Shown here: positions 16,915-25,917 of the stretch, in pieces
Numbering within the stretch: the stretch's first letter is position 1
How the letters are laid out: every line of letters starts with the position of its first letter
NCBI GenBank assembly: GCA_031426215.1
Contig: JANPKU010000048.1
Location: 1 to 64,000, forward strand
Direction: 5' to 3'
From: Sva-07 sp031426215
GTDB taxonomy: Bacteria > Actinomycetota > Acidimicrobiia > Acidimicrobiales > Ilumatobacteraceae
Length of the DNA stretch: 64,000 nt
The notes under the pieces: generated by a model
What the model was told of the DNA's origin: nothing
Databases searched by the model: none
Seen by the model: the letters and a program-made list of their open reading frames with translations, nothing else
Translations under genes and position numbers: made by a program

Positions 16915-19719
16915 GTGGCCGACTGGCACCGACTGACCATCCGCTCCAACGATCCGGACCCGCGCGGCACGTCGATCGCCACAGCTGCAGCGCACCTCGG
17001 GATCGAGTTGCCGCGCGACGTGGACGTCGCTGACGTCATCCACGTCTGCGGCGTTCTCGACGACAGCCAACGTGTTCGTCTGGCCGCCGCACTCGCCGAC
17101 CCGCTCCTCCAGCACGCCTCCTGGGACGCACCCACCTCCGCCGGCATCGAGGTCACCCTGCTTGCGGGCGTGACCGACACGACCGCCGACGCCGTGCTCC
17201 ACGCCGCCCGGCAACTCGACGTCCAGCTGACGGGCGCGGCCAAGGCTCGTCGGATCGAGTTCGGCGCCGACGTCGATCGCGAGCTCGCCGACGAGGTCGT
17301 ACGACGGGTCGTCGCGAACCCGGTCATCGAACGATGGGGTCATGGGCTGGTCGACCCACCCATGCTCCACGATGCCCCGGGCCATGCCGATGCGGAACTG
17401 ATCCCGATCCGAGGGAGCGACGACGCGGCGTTGGTGTCGCTCAACGTCGAGCGCTCGCTGTACCTCGACATCGAGGAACTCCGTGTGATCCGCGACGAGT
17501 ACGAGCGACTCGGTCGCGACATCACCGACGTGGAGATCGAGACGCTGGCCCAGACGTGGAGCGAACACTGCGCACACAAGACGTTCCGAGCGATCATCGA
17601 CACAACGGGCGGGCCCGACGGGCCAGCCGAGGTCACCCCATTGATGGCACAACTTCGGGCCTGCACGGAATCGATCGACGCGCCATTCGTCCGCTCGGCG
17701 TTCGTCGGCAACGCGGGCGTCATCGAGTTCACCCCGGGCACGACGATTGCGTTGAAGGCCGAGACCCACAACCATCCGTCGGCTGTCGAGCCGTTCGGTG
17801 GCGCCAACACCGGCGTGGGTGGTGTCATCAGAGATGTGCTCGGCATCGCCCATCGACCGATCGCGATCACCGACATCTTGTGCTTCGGCCCCGCCGACCT
17901 GCCGCTGGCGGAGCTTCCCGACGGGGCGCTGCACCCCCGTCGGATCCGCGACGGCGTGATCGACGGGGTCGCCGACTACGGCAACAAGATCGGCCTCCCG
18001 ACGGTGGCCGGTGCGGTGTTGTACGACCCTGCGTACACGACCAACCCACTCGTGTTCGCAGGATGCATCGGCACGGCGCCGAGCCGTCCGATCCACGATG
18101 GTCCATTCGCCGGCGATCGCGTGATCGTGCTCGGTGGGGCCACCGGACGCGACGGCATCCGGGGTGCCACGTTCTCGTCGGCCACGATGGACGCGACCAC
18201 TGGCGCGGTCGCCGGCGCCAGCGTGCAGATCGGCGACCCCATCGTCGAGAAGCTGCTGATCGACGCCCTCATCGGCGCCGAGGACCTGTACACCGCCATC
18301 ACCGATTGCGGCGCCGGTGGGCTGTCGTCCGCGATCGGCGAGATGGCCGAAGGGATCGGCGCAGACGTCGATCTCGACCTCGTGCCGCGCAAGTATCCCG
18401 GGCTCGATCCGTGGGAGGTCTGGCTCTCCGAGGCGCAGGAGCGCATGGTGATCGCCGTGGCACCGGAGCAACTCGCCGCGATCCGGGCGCGTTGCGACAG
18501 GGTCGGGGTACTTCTCGCAGACGTCGGCGTCTTCACCGGGGACGGGCAGCTGCGCGTACGCCACCAGGGACACGTCGTGGTCGACATCGACACGAAGTTC
18601 CTCCACGACGGACGGCCGCAACGACGTCTGCCCGCCGAACTCCCCACGCCGAACCGTCACGATCACACCGGCCGCAGTGTCGCCGACCCGGCAGCCACGA
18701 TCCTCGCCCTGCTCGCCCACCCCAACATCGCCTCGAAAGCCGACACGATCCACCGCTACGACCACGAGATCCTCGGAGCGACCGTGGTGAGGCCGCTGGT
18801 CGGTGCCGCCGCCGACGGCCCGGCCGATGGCGTCGTGCTCGCCGATCCGGGAGCAACCGAGGGCATCGCCATCGGCATCGGTGTCAACCCGTGGTACGGG
18901 CTGCACGACCCCGAGGCAATGGCGTTCGCGGTGATCGACGAGGCGATCCGCAACGTGGTGGCCGTCGGCGCCGACCCAGACCGCGTTGCGCTCCTCGACA
19001 ACTTCTCGTGGGGTGACCCACGTCGACCGTCGACGCTCGGTGAACTGGTCGCCGCGGTTCAGGGTTGCTGCGCCGCCGCTCGGATGTACGCAGCTCCGTT
19101 CGTGTCCGGCAAGGACTCGCTGAACAACGAATACGTGGGCGCGGACGGACAACGCCACGCTGTGCCCCCCACGTTGGTCATCACGGCGGTTGCCCATGTT
19201 CCCGATGCCGACCAGTGCGTGACCCCGGACCTGGCCGAAGCCGGCAACGTGCTGATCCTGATCGGCCGGACGGCGGCCGAATTCGCCGGCTCCCACCTCG
19301 ATCTGGTCCAGGGTGCGCCGCTCGATGCCGGCGTCGTGCCCGCCATCGACCCCGACGCACCGGCGACCTACCGGCAGCTCCACGCCGCCATGCGCGCCGG
19401 GCTGGTGGTGGCCTGCCACGACCTCAGCGAAGGCGGCCTGGCCGTGGCGCTCGCCGAGATGTGCATCTCCGGCCGCCTCGGCGCTCGGATCGACGTCCTT
19501 CCCGACGACGATCTCGTGACCGCACTGTTCAGCGAATCGTCCGGTCGCCTGATCGTCGAGGTGCGCCCGCAGAGAGCCGATGCATTCATGAAGATCATGG
19601 GGCGCTCGGCGGCACACTTGGGAACGGTGACCGACGACTCGTCGTTGTCGATCCCGGGTGTCGAGCCGATCCCCGTCGATCGCCTCGTCGAAGCGTTCAA
19701 CGGCGCAGGCGTCCGATGA
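16915..19719 (+). CDS. purL: FGAM synthase subunit PurL with N-terminal PurS-like duplication
   Basis: A 934-residue phosphoribosylformylglycinamidine synthase: FGAR + ATP + ammonia (from PurQ) to FGAM. Residues 1 to about 150 look like two PurS-like modules in tandem (first LTIRSNDPDPRG..., second VTLLAGVTDTTADAVL... ending VVANPVIERW), fused to the synthase. The catalytic region shows LAQTWSEHCAHKTF, KAETHNHPSAVEPFGGA, GCGGLSSAIGEM and the second-half VSGKDSLNN. This explains why no separate purS gene is present. The glutaminase stays separate (purQ overlaps by 4 nt, ATGA). Start is GTG. Confidence 0.95.
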   Translation: MADWHRLTIRSNDPDPRGTSIATAAAHLGIELPRDVDVADVIHVCGVLDDSQRVRLAAALADPLLQHASWDAPTSAGIEVTLLAGVTDTTADAVLHAARQLDVQLTGAAKARRIEFGADVDRELADEVVRRVVANPVIERWGHGLVDPPMLHDAPGHADAELIPIRGSDDAALVSLNVERSLYLDIEELRVIRDEYERLGRDITDVEIETLAQTWSEHCAHKTFRAIIDTTGGPDGPAEVTPLMAQLRACTESIDAPFVRSAFVGNAGVIEFTPGTTIALKAETHNHPSAVEPFGGANTGVGGVIRDVLGIAHRPIAITDILCFGPADLPLAELPDGALHPRRIRDGVIDGVADYGNKIGLPTVAGAVLYDPAYTTNPLVFAGCIGTAPSRPIHDGPFAGDRVIVLGGATGRDGIRGATFSSATMDATTGAVAGASVQIGDPIVEKLLIDALIGAEDLYTAITDCGAGGLSSAIGEMAEGIGADVDLDLVPRKYPGLDPWEVWLSEAQERMVIAVAPEQLAAIRARCDRVGVLLADVGVFTGDGQLRVRHQGHVVVDIDTKFLHDGRPQRRLPAELPTPNRHDHTGRSVADPAATILALLAHPNIASKADTIHRYDHEILGATVVRPLVGAAADGPADGVVLADPGATEGIAIGIGVNPWYGLHDPEAMAFAVIDEAIRNVVAVGADPDRVALLDNFSWGDPRRPSTLGELVAAVQGCCAAARMYAAPFVSGKDSLNNEYVGADGQRHAVPPTLVITAVAHVPDADQCVTPDLAEAGNVLILIGRTAAEFAGSHLDLVQGAPLDAGVVPAIDPDAPATYRQLHAAMRAGLVVACHDLSEGGLAVALAEMCISGRLGARIDVLPDDDLVTALFSESSGRLIVEVRPQRADAFMKIMGRSAAHLGTVTDDSSLSIPGVEPIPVDRLVEAFNGAGVR

Positions 19720-20438
19720 GCACGGTTCGCGCCATCGTGATCGCCGGTCCCGGCACCAACCGCGATTGCGACGTCCGAAAGGCACTCGAACACGCAGGAG
19801 CAGATGCCCGGATCGTGCTGGCATCCGAGTTGGTCGCTCGACCTGCCCTGCTCGACGATGCCGGGCTCGCCGTGGTGGCCGGAGGATTCAGCTACGCCGA
19901 CTCGCTCGGCGCGGGTCGCATGCTCGCACTCGACCTGGTTCTCGGCATCGGTGATGCGCTGCGCGGCTTCGTCTCCGCCGGCCGACCGCTGATCGGAATC
20001 TGCAACGGCTTCCAGGTACTCACCGCGGCAGGTCTCCTTCCCGGTGCTCTCGGCCACAACGCGCAGGGTCGATTCGACTGCCGATGGGTGGTGCTCGAAC
20101 CCGTTCCCGACAGCGTGTCGGTCTGGACTGCTGGCATCAACGATCCGATCCACTGCCCGATCGCCCACGGCGAAGGCCGGTACGTACACCCCGACCCCGA
20201 CGGCCTGTCCGCCGCGGGACAGGTGGCCCTGCGCTATCGGAGCACGAACCCCAACGGTTCGGTGGCCGACACTGCCGGAGTGTGCGACCCTACGGGTGTG
20301 GTCCTCGGGTTGATGCCGCATCCCGAGAACCACATCGTTCGTCGCCAACACCCGCGCCACTCCCGTGGCGGCGGCGGCGATGCCCACCTCGGCCTGAGAC
20401 TCTTCGACAACGGCGTGCAGCACGCCGAGGGGCTGTGA
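19716..20438 (+). CDS. purQ: FGAM synthase glutaminase subunit PurQ
   Basis: A 240-residue class I glutamine amidotransferase that supplies ammonia to PurL. The nucleophile is in GICNGFQVL and the His-Glu pair in MPHPENH. FNRD-like start VIAGPGTNRDCD is typical of PurQ. Overlaps the purL stop (ATGA) and is followed by purC with a 5-nt gap, so a single coupled mRNA is expected. Confidence 0.96.
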   Translation: MSTVRAIVIAGPGTNRDCDVRKALEHAGADARIVLASELVARPALLDDAGLAVVAGGFSYADSLGAGRMLALDLVLGIGDALRGFVSAGRPLIGICNGFQVLTAAGLLPGALGHNAQGRFDCRWVVLEPVPDSVSVWTAGINDPIHCPIAHGEGRYVHPDPDGLSAAGQVALRYRSTNPNGSVADTAGVCDPTGVVLGLMPHPENHIVRRQHPRHSRGGGGDAHLGLRLFDNGVQHAEGL

Positions 20439-20443
20439 ACACC

Positions 20444-21409
20444 ATGGCGACCACATTGCCGCAGCCGATGCCGGAACCACTGCTCGACATCGACCTGCCG
20501 CTGGACGACCCACGGGTCGGCAAGGTTCGAGTGTCGTATGCGCTCGCCGAGGGCCGTCGCCTGTTCGTCACCACCGACCGCCTCTCGGCGTTCGACCGGA
20601 TCATTGCGGGCGTGCCGTACAAGGGCCAGGTGTTGAACCAACTCTCGTGGTGGTGGTTCGAGCACACCCGCGACGTCGTGGCCAACCACGCCATCTCGAC
20701 ACCCGACCCGAACGTGCTGATCGCCACCGCAGCAACCCCGTTGTCCGTCGAGGTGATCGTGCGGGGGTACATCACCGGTGTCACCGACACCGCACTGTGG
20801 ACGCGGTACGCCGCCGGCGAGCGAACGATCTACGGCCACCGATTCGCCGATGGCCTCCGCAAGAACACGCCGTTGGACGAACCGATCGTGACACCCACCA
20901 CCAAGGGAGCCGACGGCGCCCACGACGAACCGCTCTCGTGTGCCGACGTCGTCGCCGGCGGTCTCGTGCCGGGCGAACTCTGGAGCAGGGTCGAGAACGC
21001 CGCGATCGACCTGTTCCAGCGAGGGTCGGAGCGCGGCCGACACGCCGGACTGATCCTCGCCGACACGAAGTTCGAGTTCGGCGTCGACGCTTGCGGTGAA
21101 CTGCTGTTGATCGACGAGGCGCTCACCCCCGACTCGTCACGCTGGTGGATCGAGGACAGCTACGACGAGCGCCTCGCAGCGGGCGCCGAACCCGAGAGCC
21201 TCGACAAAGAAGTGGTGCGGCGGGCCCTGACCGCGGCGGGCTACACGGGCGACGGTGCCATTCCCGACCTCGGCGCCGACGTCTGGACGTCGACGTCGCA
21301 GCGCTACATCGACGCCTTCGAACGCCTGACCGGCCTTGCGTTCGTGCCTGGCGCCTACCCTGTCGGACCACGGATCAACGCCGCGCTGGCGAGACTGGAC
21401 ATCGACTGA
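20444..21409 (+). CDS. purC: SAICAR synthase
   Basis: A 321-residue phosphoribosylaminoimidazole-succinocarboxamide synthase: CAIR + aspartate + ATP to SAICAR. Seen: GKVRVSYALAEGRRLFVTTDRLSAFD, SVEVIVRGYITG, and GLILADTKFEFG, DEALTPDSSR. It is of the long (about 300-residue) type also found in yeast and actinobacteria. Start could alternatively be GTG at 20435, which overlaps the purQ stop and adds three residues. purE, purK and purB, which act around this step, are not in the window. Confidence 0.95.
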   Translation: MATTLPQPMPEPLLDIDLPLDDPRVGKVRVSYALAEGRRLFVTTDRLSAFDRIIAGVPYKGQVLNQLSWWWFEHTRDVVANHAISTPDPNVLIATAATPLSVEVIVRGYITGVTDTALWTRYAAGERTIYGHRFADGLRKNTPLDEPIVTPTTKGADGAHDEPLSCADVVAGGLVPGELWSRVENAAIDLFQRGSERGRHAGLILADTKFEFGVDACGELLLIDEALTPDSSRWWIEDSYDERLAAGAEPESLDKEVVRRALTAAGYTGDGAIPDLGADVWTSTSQRYIDAFERLTGLAFVPGAYPVGPRINAALARLDID

Positions 21410-21410
21410 C

Positions 21411-22943
21411 ATGGGCACGCCGATCGCTGGCACACCGGTTCACCTCTCCCCCAGATCAGGCCCTGGCGCATCCGCCGGGGCCGGCGCACACGCACCCTCC
21501 AGAGCGACTGTGGGTGACTTCGACGACACACCGAAGGACGAGTGCGGAGTGCTCGGCGTGTCGACACCGCACGGTGAGGGCGTCGCCCAATTGGCCTTCT
21601 TCGGATTGTTCGCCCTCCAGCATCGCGGGCAGGAAGCTGCAGGGATCGCGGTCAGCGACGGCAAGCGGGCCCGTGTCCACAAGGAGGCGGGACTCGTCGC
21701 GAATGTGTTCACGCCCGAGGCGTTGGCGCCGCTCACCGGGTACCACGCAATCGGGCACACGCGTTATTCGACCACGGGCTCCAACGCCGAGCGCAACATC
21801 CAGCCATTCCTCGTCGAGACTATGCACGGTCCGCTCGCGCTCGCCCACAATGGCAACCTGGTCAACGCGCCGGCACTGCGCGACGAATTGTTGGCCCGGG
21901 GCTTCGGCCTCACGGCCACCAGCGATTCCGAGGTGATGACCCTGATGCTCGCCGCCGCCGGCGGCCAGACGTGGGAGGAACGGATCGAACGGACACTGCC
22001 GGCATGGAAAGGCGCCTTCTCGCTGGTGCTGCTCGCTGCCGATCACGTGATCGCCGTGCGTGATCCCTGGGGCTTCCGGCCGTTGTCGGTCGGTCGACTC
22101 CCGCACGGTGGTCATGCGGTGGCATCCGAGACGTGTGCACTCTCGACCCTCGGATGCGTCGACATCGACGAAGTGAAGCCCGGTGAGATGGTCACGCTGC
22201 ACGGTGCCGAACTGCACCGATCCCAGGTGCTCGCACCACAACCTCGGAGTGCTCGGTGCACGTTCGAGTTCGTCTACTTCTCCCGGCCCGACTCGGTGTG
22301 GGACGGCCACAACGTGCACCACGTTCGCCAGCGGCTCGGGCTCCGACTCGCCCAGGAGGCGCCTGCCGACGCCGACGTGGTCATCCCGGTGCCCGACTCA
22401 TCGATTCCGGCAGCGATCGGGTACTCGAACGAGAGCGGCATCCCCTTCAACGACGGGCTGATCAAGAACCGCTACATCGGTCGCACGTTCATCGAACCCA
22501 CCCAGGACATCCGCGAACGCGGCGTGGCGCTGAAGTTCAACGCACTGCGCGAGAACCTCGAGGGAAAGCGCGTCGTCATGATCGACGACTCACTCGTACG
22601 AGGCACCACCGCCGGGCCCCTGGTGAAACTGGTGCGTGACGCCGGCGCCACCGAGGTACACGTTCGCATCACGTGCCCGCCGATCACCCATGCCTGCCAC
22701 TTCGGCGTCGACATGGGCCACGACGGTGACCTGATTGCAGCGCGAATGACCGTCGAGGAGATGCGGGAGCACATCGGCGCCGACAGCCTGGCGTTCCTGT
22801 CGCTCGACGGGATGATGCTCGCCGTTGCGGAACGCGAGAGCAGCGATGACGACGGCTACTGCAACGGTTGTTTCACCGGCAAGTACCCGATCAACGTCGG
22901 CGACGCACAGGCCAAGCTGGCCTTCGAAGGCGTCCTCGCGTGA
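21411..22943 (+). CDS. purF: Amidophosphoribosyltransferase
   Basis: A 510-residue enzyme for the first committed step, PRPP + glutamine to phosphoribosylamine. Residues 1-44 form a Gly/Ala/Pro-rich propeptide before the N-terminal nucleophile C45 (DECGVLG), so processing is expected. The PRPP loop is VVMIDDSLVRGTT. Cys residues typical of the B. subtilis-type 4Fe-4S cluster are seen: SARC, ITCPPITHAC and YCNGC near the end. The start lies 1 nt after the purC stop. A strong hairpin follows at 22958-23000. Confidence 0.96.
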   Translation: MGTPIAGTPVHLSPRSGPGASAGAGAHAPSRATVGDFDDTPKDECGVLGVSTPHGEGVAQLAFFGLFALQHRGQEAAGIAVSDGKRARVHKEAGLVANVFTPEALAPLTGYHAIGHTRYSTTGSNAERNIQPFLVETMHGPLALAHNGNLVNAPALRDELLARGFGLTATSDSEVMTLMLAAAGGQTWEERIERTLPAWKGAFSLVLLAADHVIAVRDPWGFRPLSVGRLPHGGHAVASETCALSTLGCVDIDEVKPGEMVTLHGAELHRSQVLAPQPRSARCTFEFVYFSRPDSVWDGHNVHHVRQRLGLRLAQEAPADADVVIPVPDSSIPAAIGYSNESGIPFNDGLIKNRYIGRTFIEPTQDIRERGVALKFNALRENLEGKRVVMIDDSLVRGTTAGPLVKLVRDAGATEVHVRITCPPITHACHFGVDMGHDGDLIAARMTVEEMREHIGADSLAFLSLDGMMLAVAERESSDDDGYCNGCFTGKYPINVGDAQAKLAFEGVLA

Positions 22944-22957
22944 CCCCCCTCTCGCTT

Positions 22958-23000
22958 CTCGTGAACAAGATGCGTCCCTGCGACGCATCTTGTTCACGAG
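22958..23000. terminator. 19-bp perfect hairpin between purF and purDM
   Basis: Arms 22958-22976 and 22982-23000 are exact complements with a 5-nt loop. There is no T-run. It lies 15 nt after purF and ends 25 nt before the purDM start, between genes on the same strand, so it may attenuate or protect the upstream message rather than fully stop transcription. Confidence 0.6.
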
Positions 23001-23025
23001 ATCGCCGACTGGGGGCCGCAGCCTG

Positions 23026-25218
23026 ATGCGAGTACTGGTGATCGGTGGTGGCGGACGCGAGCAGGCGATCGCCTGGGCGTGTCGTCACCACGGCCACGAC
23101 GTCCGACTGGCCGACGATCTGGGTGACGCATCCACCGACGACACCGACCTCGTGTTCCCCGGCCCTGAGGCTGCCTTGGTGGCCGGGGTGGCCGACGAGT
23201 GCGCCCGTCGCGGCCTCCCGTGTTTCGGTCCGACCGCGGAACTCGCCCGACTGGAGGCGTCGAAGACCCATGCCCGCGAGCTGGCAACGTCGCTCGGCAT
23301 TCCTGGTCCACGATTCGCGTCGTTCGACGATGCTGCTTCGGCGATCGCCTGGTGGCGGGACCTGGATCGCCCCGTGGTCGTCAAGCTCGACGGCCTCGCT
23401 GCCGGCAAAGGCGTCACTGTTCCTGCCGACGACGCGGCGACGATCGATGCGATCCACGCCGCGTCATCATCGGGGAGGTTCCTGCTCGAGGAACGCCTTC
23501 GCGGACCTGAATGCTCGCTGATGGCCATGTGCGACGGGGTCCGGGCGGTTGCACTCCCCTTGGCGCAGGATCACAAGCGGCTCGGGGAAGGCGACACGGG
23601 ACCCAACACCGGCGGGATGGGTGCCTATGCGCCCGCGCCGGTGCCGTATGACGCCGACACCCTCGTCACCGACTTCGTCCAACCGGTGCTCGACCACTTC
23701 GCCACCGCCGGAACCCCCTATGTCGGAGTGATCTTTGCGGGGTTGATGCTCACCGCTGACGGCCCGCGGCTGATCGAGTACAACGTCCGTTTCGGCGACC
23801 CTGAGGCGCAGGCGGTGCTCCCCCTCGTCGAAACGGACATCGCGGAGCTGGCCCTGCTCGCCACCAAGGGCGCTCTCGACGAGCTGCCGGTCGTCGTTCG
23901 CTCGCAAACAGCCCTGACCGTGGTGGCAGCCGCAGCCGGGTATCCGGTCGATCCAGTGTCCGGAGCGCCGATCACCGACGACGTCGTCGGCCACACGATC
24001 GGTGTCGATGGCACCACCACGCTGCGATTCGATGCCGGCGTCGACGCTGCGGGATGCGTGGCCGGCGGGCGTGTGCTGGCAATCACCGGAATCGGCTTCG
24101 ACCTCGCCGAGGCGCGCGCAGCCGCCTACGACCGCATCGAGCGGATCCACTTCAATGGCATGCAGGTCCGTCGCGACATCGGGTGGCGAGCACTCGGCGC
24201 CGAGCTGACCTCGTATGCGGCGGTCGGTGTCGACATCGACGAGGGCAGTCGCGCCGTCAGCGAAATGAAGGCTGCGGTCGAAGCGACTCACGACAACGGC
24301 GTGCTCAAGGGCGTCGGATCGTTCGGTGGGGTGTTCTCGGCCAAAGCGATCCTCGAACTCGACGATCCGGTGCTGGTCGCTTCCACCGACGGTGTGGGCA
24401 CGAAGGTCGAGTTGGCTGCACGTCTCGGGATGGTGCGTGGTGTCGGCATGGACATCGTCAACCACTGCATCGACGACGTGCTGGTGCAGTCGGCGCGGCC
24501 GCTGTTCTTCCTCGACTACATCGCCGCGTCGGTGATCGACGCCGACATGGTCGCCGAGGTCGTGCGCGGGATGGCCGATGCCTGCCGCGCCGCTGGCTGC
24601 GCCCTGCTCGGCGGCGAGACCGCCGAGATGCCAGGCGTCTACCAGCCAGGCGCATTCGACATCGCCGGCACACTGGTCGGCGTCGCCGAACGCTCCGAGC
24701 TGCTCCCCCGCTCCGATGTGGCGGCGGGTGACGTGCTGATCGGGGTCGGCTCGAGCGGGCCGCACACCAACGGCTACTCGTTGCTGCGCAAGGTGTTCGA
24801 ATGGATCCCGATGGACGTCGTGCCCGACGGCTTCGACCGCCCGCTCGGCGAGACGTTGCTGGAGCCTCACCGGTCATATCTCGATGTTCTGCGGGCCGCG
24901 CTCGACTCCGGATCGGTGAAGGCGCTCGCCCACATCACCGGTGGAGGTCTGCCCGAGAATCTGCCACGGGTGCTGCCCGCCGACGTCGACGCACGGATCG
25001 AGCTCGGATCGTGGCCGGTGTCACCGCTGTTCCAGCTGGCGCGCGAGCTGACGCCACAGATGTCGACCGAGGAGCTGTACCGCACCCTCAACATGGGCAT
25101 CGGCATGGTGATCGTCTGCTCGCCCGACGACGCTGCCTCCGTCCAGGCGACGATCAACGAACCCACCTGGCAGATCGGTGTACTGATCCCCGGCACCGGC
25201 CACGTCTACCTGCACTGA
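23026..25218 (+). CDS. purDM: Bifunctional GAR synthetase - AIR synthetase (PurD-PurM fusion)
   Basis: A 730-residue fusion. Residues 1 to about 393 are PurD (MRVLVIGGGGREQAIAW, VVKLDGLAAGKGVTV, an ATP-grasp domain with IEYNVRFGDPE, ending RRDIGWRAL). About residue 397 onward is PurM (YAAVGVDIDEGSRAV, VASTDGVGTKVEL, LLGGETAEMPGVY, GPHTNGYSLLRK). The join has almost no linker. It carries out phosphoribosylamine + Gly + ATP to GAR and FGAM + ATP to AIR, steps 2 and 5. purN, step 3, follows directly, giving the GARS-AIRS-GART order of the eukaryotic trifunctional protein, though here purN is a separate gene. Confidence 0.95.
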   Translation: MRVLVIGGGGREQAIAWACRHHGHDVRLADDLGDASTDDTDLVFPGPEAALVAGVADECARRGLPCFGPTAELARLEASKTHARELATSLGIPGPRFASFDDAASAIAWWRDLDRPVVVKLDGLAAGKGVTVPADDAATIDAIHAASSSGRFLLEERLRGPECSLMAMCDGVRAVALPLAQDHKRLGEGDTGPNTGGMGAYAPAPVPYDADTLVTDFVQPVLDHFATAGTPYVGVIFAGLMLTADGPRLIEYNVRFGDPEAQAVLPLVETDIAELALLATKGALDELPVVVRSQTALTVVAAAAGYPVDPVSGAPITDDVVGHTIGVDGTTTLRFDAGVDAAGCVAGGRVLAITGIGFDLAEARAAAYDRIERIHFNGMQVRRDIGWRALGAELTSYAAVGVDIDEGSRAVSEMKAAVEATHDNGVLKGVGSFGGVFSAKAILELDDPVLVASTDGVGTKVELAARLGMVRGVGMDIVNHCIDDVLVQSARPLFFLDYIAASVIDADMVAEVVRGMADACRAAGCALLGGETAEMPGVYQPGAFDIAGTLVGVAERSELLPRSDVAAGDVLIGVGSSGPHTNGYSLLRKVFEWIPMDVVPDGFDRPLGETLLEPHRSYLDVLRAALDSGSVKALAHITGGGLPENLPRVLPADVDARIELGSWPVSPLFQLARELTPQMSTEELYRTLNMGIGMVIVCSPDDAASVQATINEPTWQIGVLIPGTGHVYLH

Positions 25219-25263
25219 CGTGACTTTTCGTTCAGGTGGCGGGCACAGCGCGGGCTCGATCAG

Positions 25264-25269
25264 TAGGTT
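25264..25269 (+). promoter_or_regulatory. Probable leaderless -10 box (TAGGTT) of purN
   Basis: TANNNT hexamer 6 nt before the purN ATG, inside the purine cluster. It suggests that purN-guaB can be transcribed apart from the upstream genes. Confidence 0.45.
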
Positions 25270-25275
25270 CGAGCC

Positions 25276-25917
25276 ATGGGAACCACCGCCGCCCGACGAC
25301 AGCGACTGGTGGTACTGGTGTCCGGGTCGGGATCGAACCTGCAGGCCATCATCGACGCCTGCAACGACGATCGCCTCGCAGCCGAAGTGGTCGCGGTGGT
25401 CTCCAACAAGCCTGACGTGTTCGCACTCCAGCGCGCCGACGCTGCAGGCGTTCCCGCCGTCCACATCGGGGTACATCCAGGCGAGGAGCGCTCGGACTAC
25501 GACGCGCGGCTCGCCGACGTGGTGGCCGGATTCGATCCCGACCTCGTCGTACTCGCCGGATGGATGCGAATCCTCACGATGAGCTTCCTCGGCTGGTTCC
25601 CGCAACGAGTCGTCAACCTGCACCCTGCACTGCCCGGTGAACTCCCGGGCACCGAAGCAATCGAGCGGGCGTGGCACGAAGCCGTCGATGGTCGCCGCAC
25701 ACAGACCGGTGTGATGGTCCACCTGGTTCCCGACGAGGGCATCGACGACGGCCCCGTGCTCGGTACCGCCACGGTGTCGATCGACGTCGAGGCCGGATTC
25801 GACGCCTTCGCACAGACGGTCCATGCCGCCGAACACCGACTCCTCGTCGACACACTCGGTCACCTCTGTGCCGCAGAGTCCACACCCCCACCCTCACTCG
25901 CGGAGGTCCCCGCATGA
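25276..25917 (+). CDS. purN: GAR transformylase (formyltetrahydrofolate-dependent)
   Basis: A 213-residue PurN: GAR + 10-formyl-THF to FGAR. Seen: LVVLVSGSGSNLQAI (phosphate loop), VVSNKPD, VVNLHPALPG holding the catalytic Asn and His, and the Asp in VPDEGIDDGPVLG. The usual HPSLLP is HPALPG here. It overlaps guaB by 4 nt (ATGA), so the two are coupled. Confidence 0.94.
   Translation: MGTTAARRQRLVVLVSGSGSNLQAIIDACNDDRLAAEVVAVVSNKPDVFALQRADAAGVPAVHIGVHPGEERSDYDARLADVVAGFDPDLVVLAGWMRILTMSFLGWFPQRVVNLHPALPGELPGTEAIERAWHEAVDGRRTQTGVMVHLVPDEGIDDGPVLGTATVSIDVEAGFDAFAQTVHAAEHRLLVDTLGHLCAAESTPPPSLAEVPA

Noticed and set aside
16912..19824. A 970-codon open frame on the minus strand across purL
   Set aside because: It mirrors purL codons (GC-rich third positions keep the opposite strand open), has Arg/His/Gly-heavy low-complexity content and no recognisable domain.
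20030..20050. Second SECIS-like GCAGGTCT string in purQ
   Set aside because: It does not form the hairpin and there is no in-frame TGA upstream.
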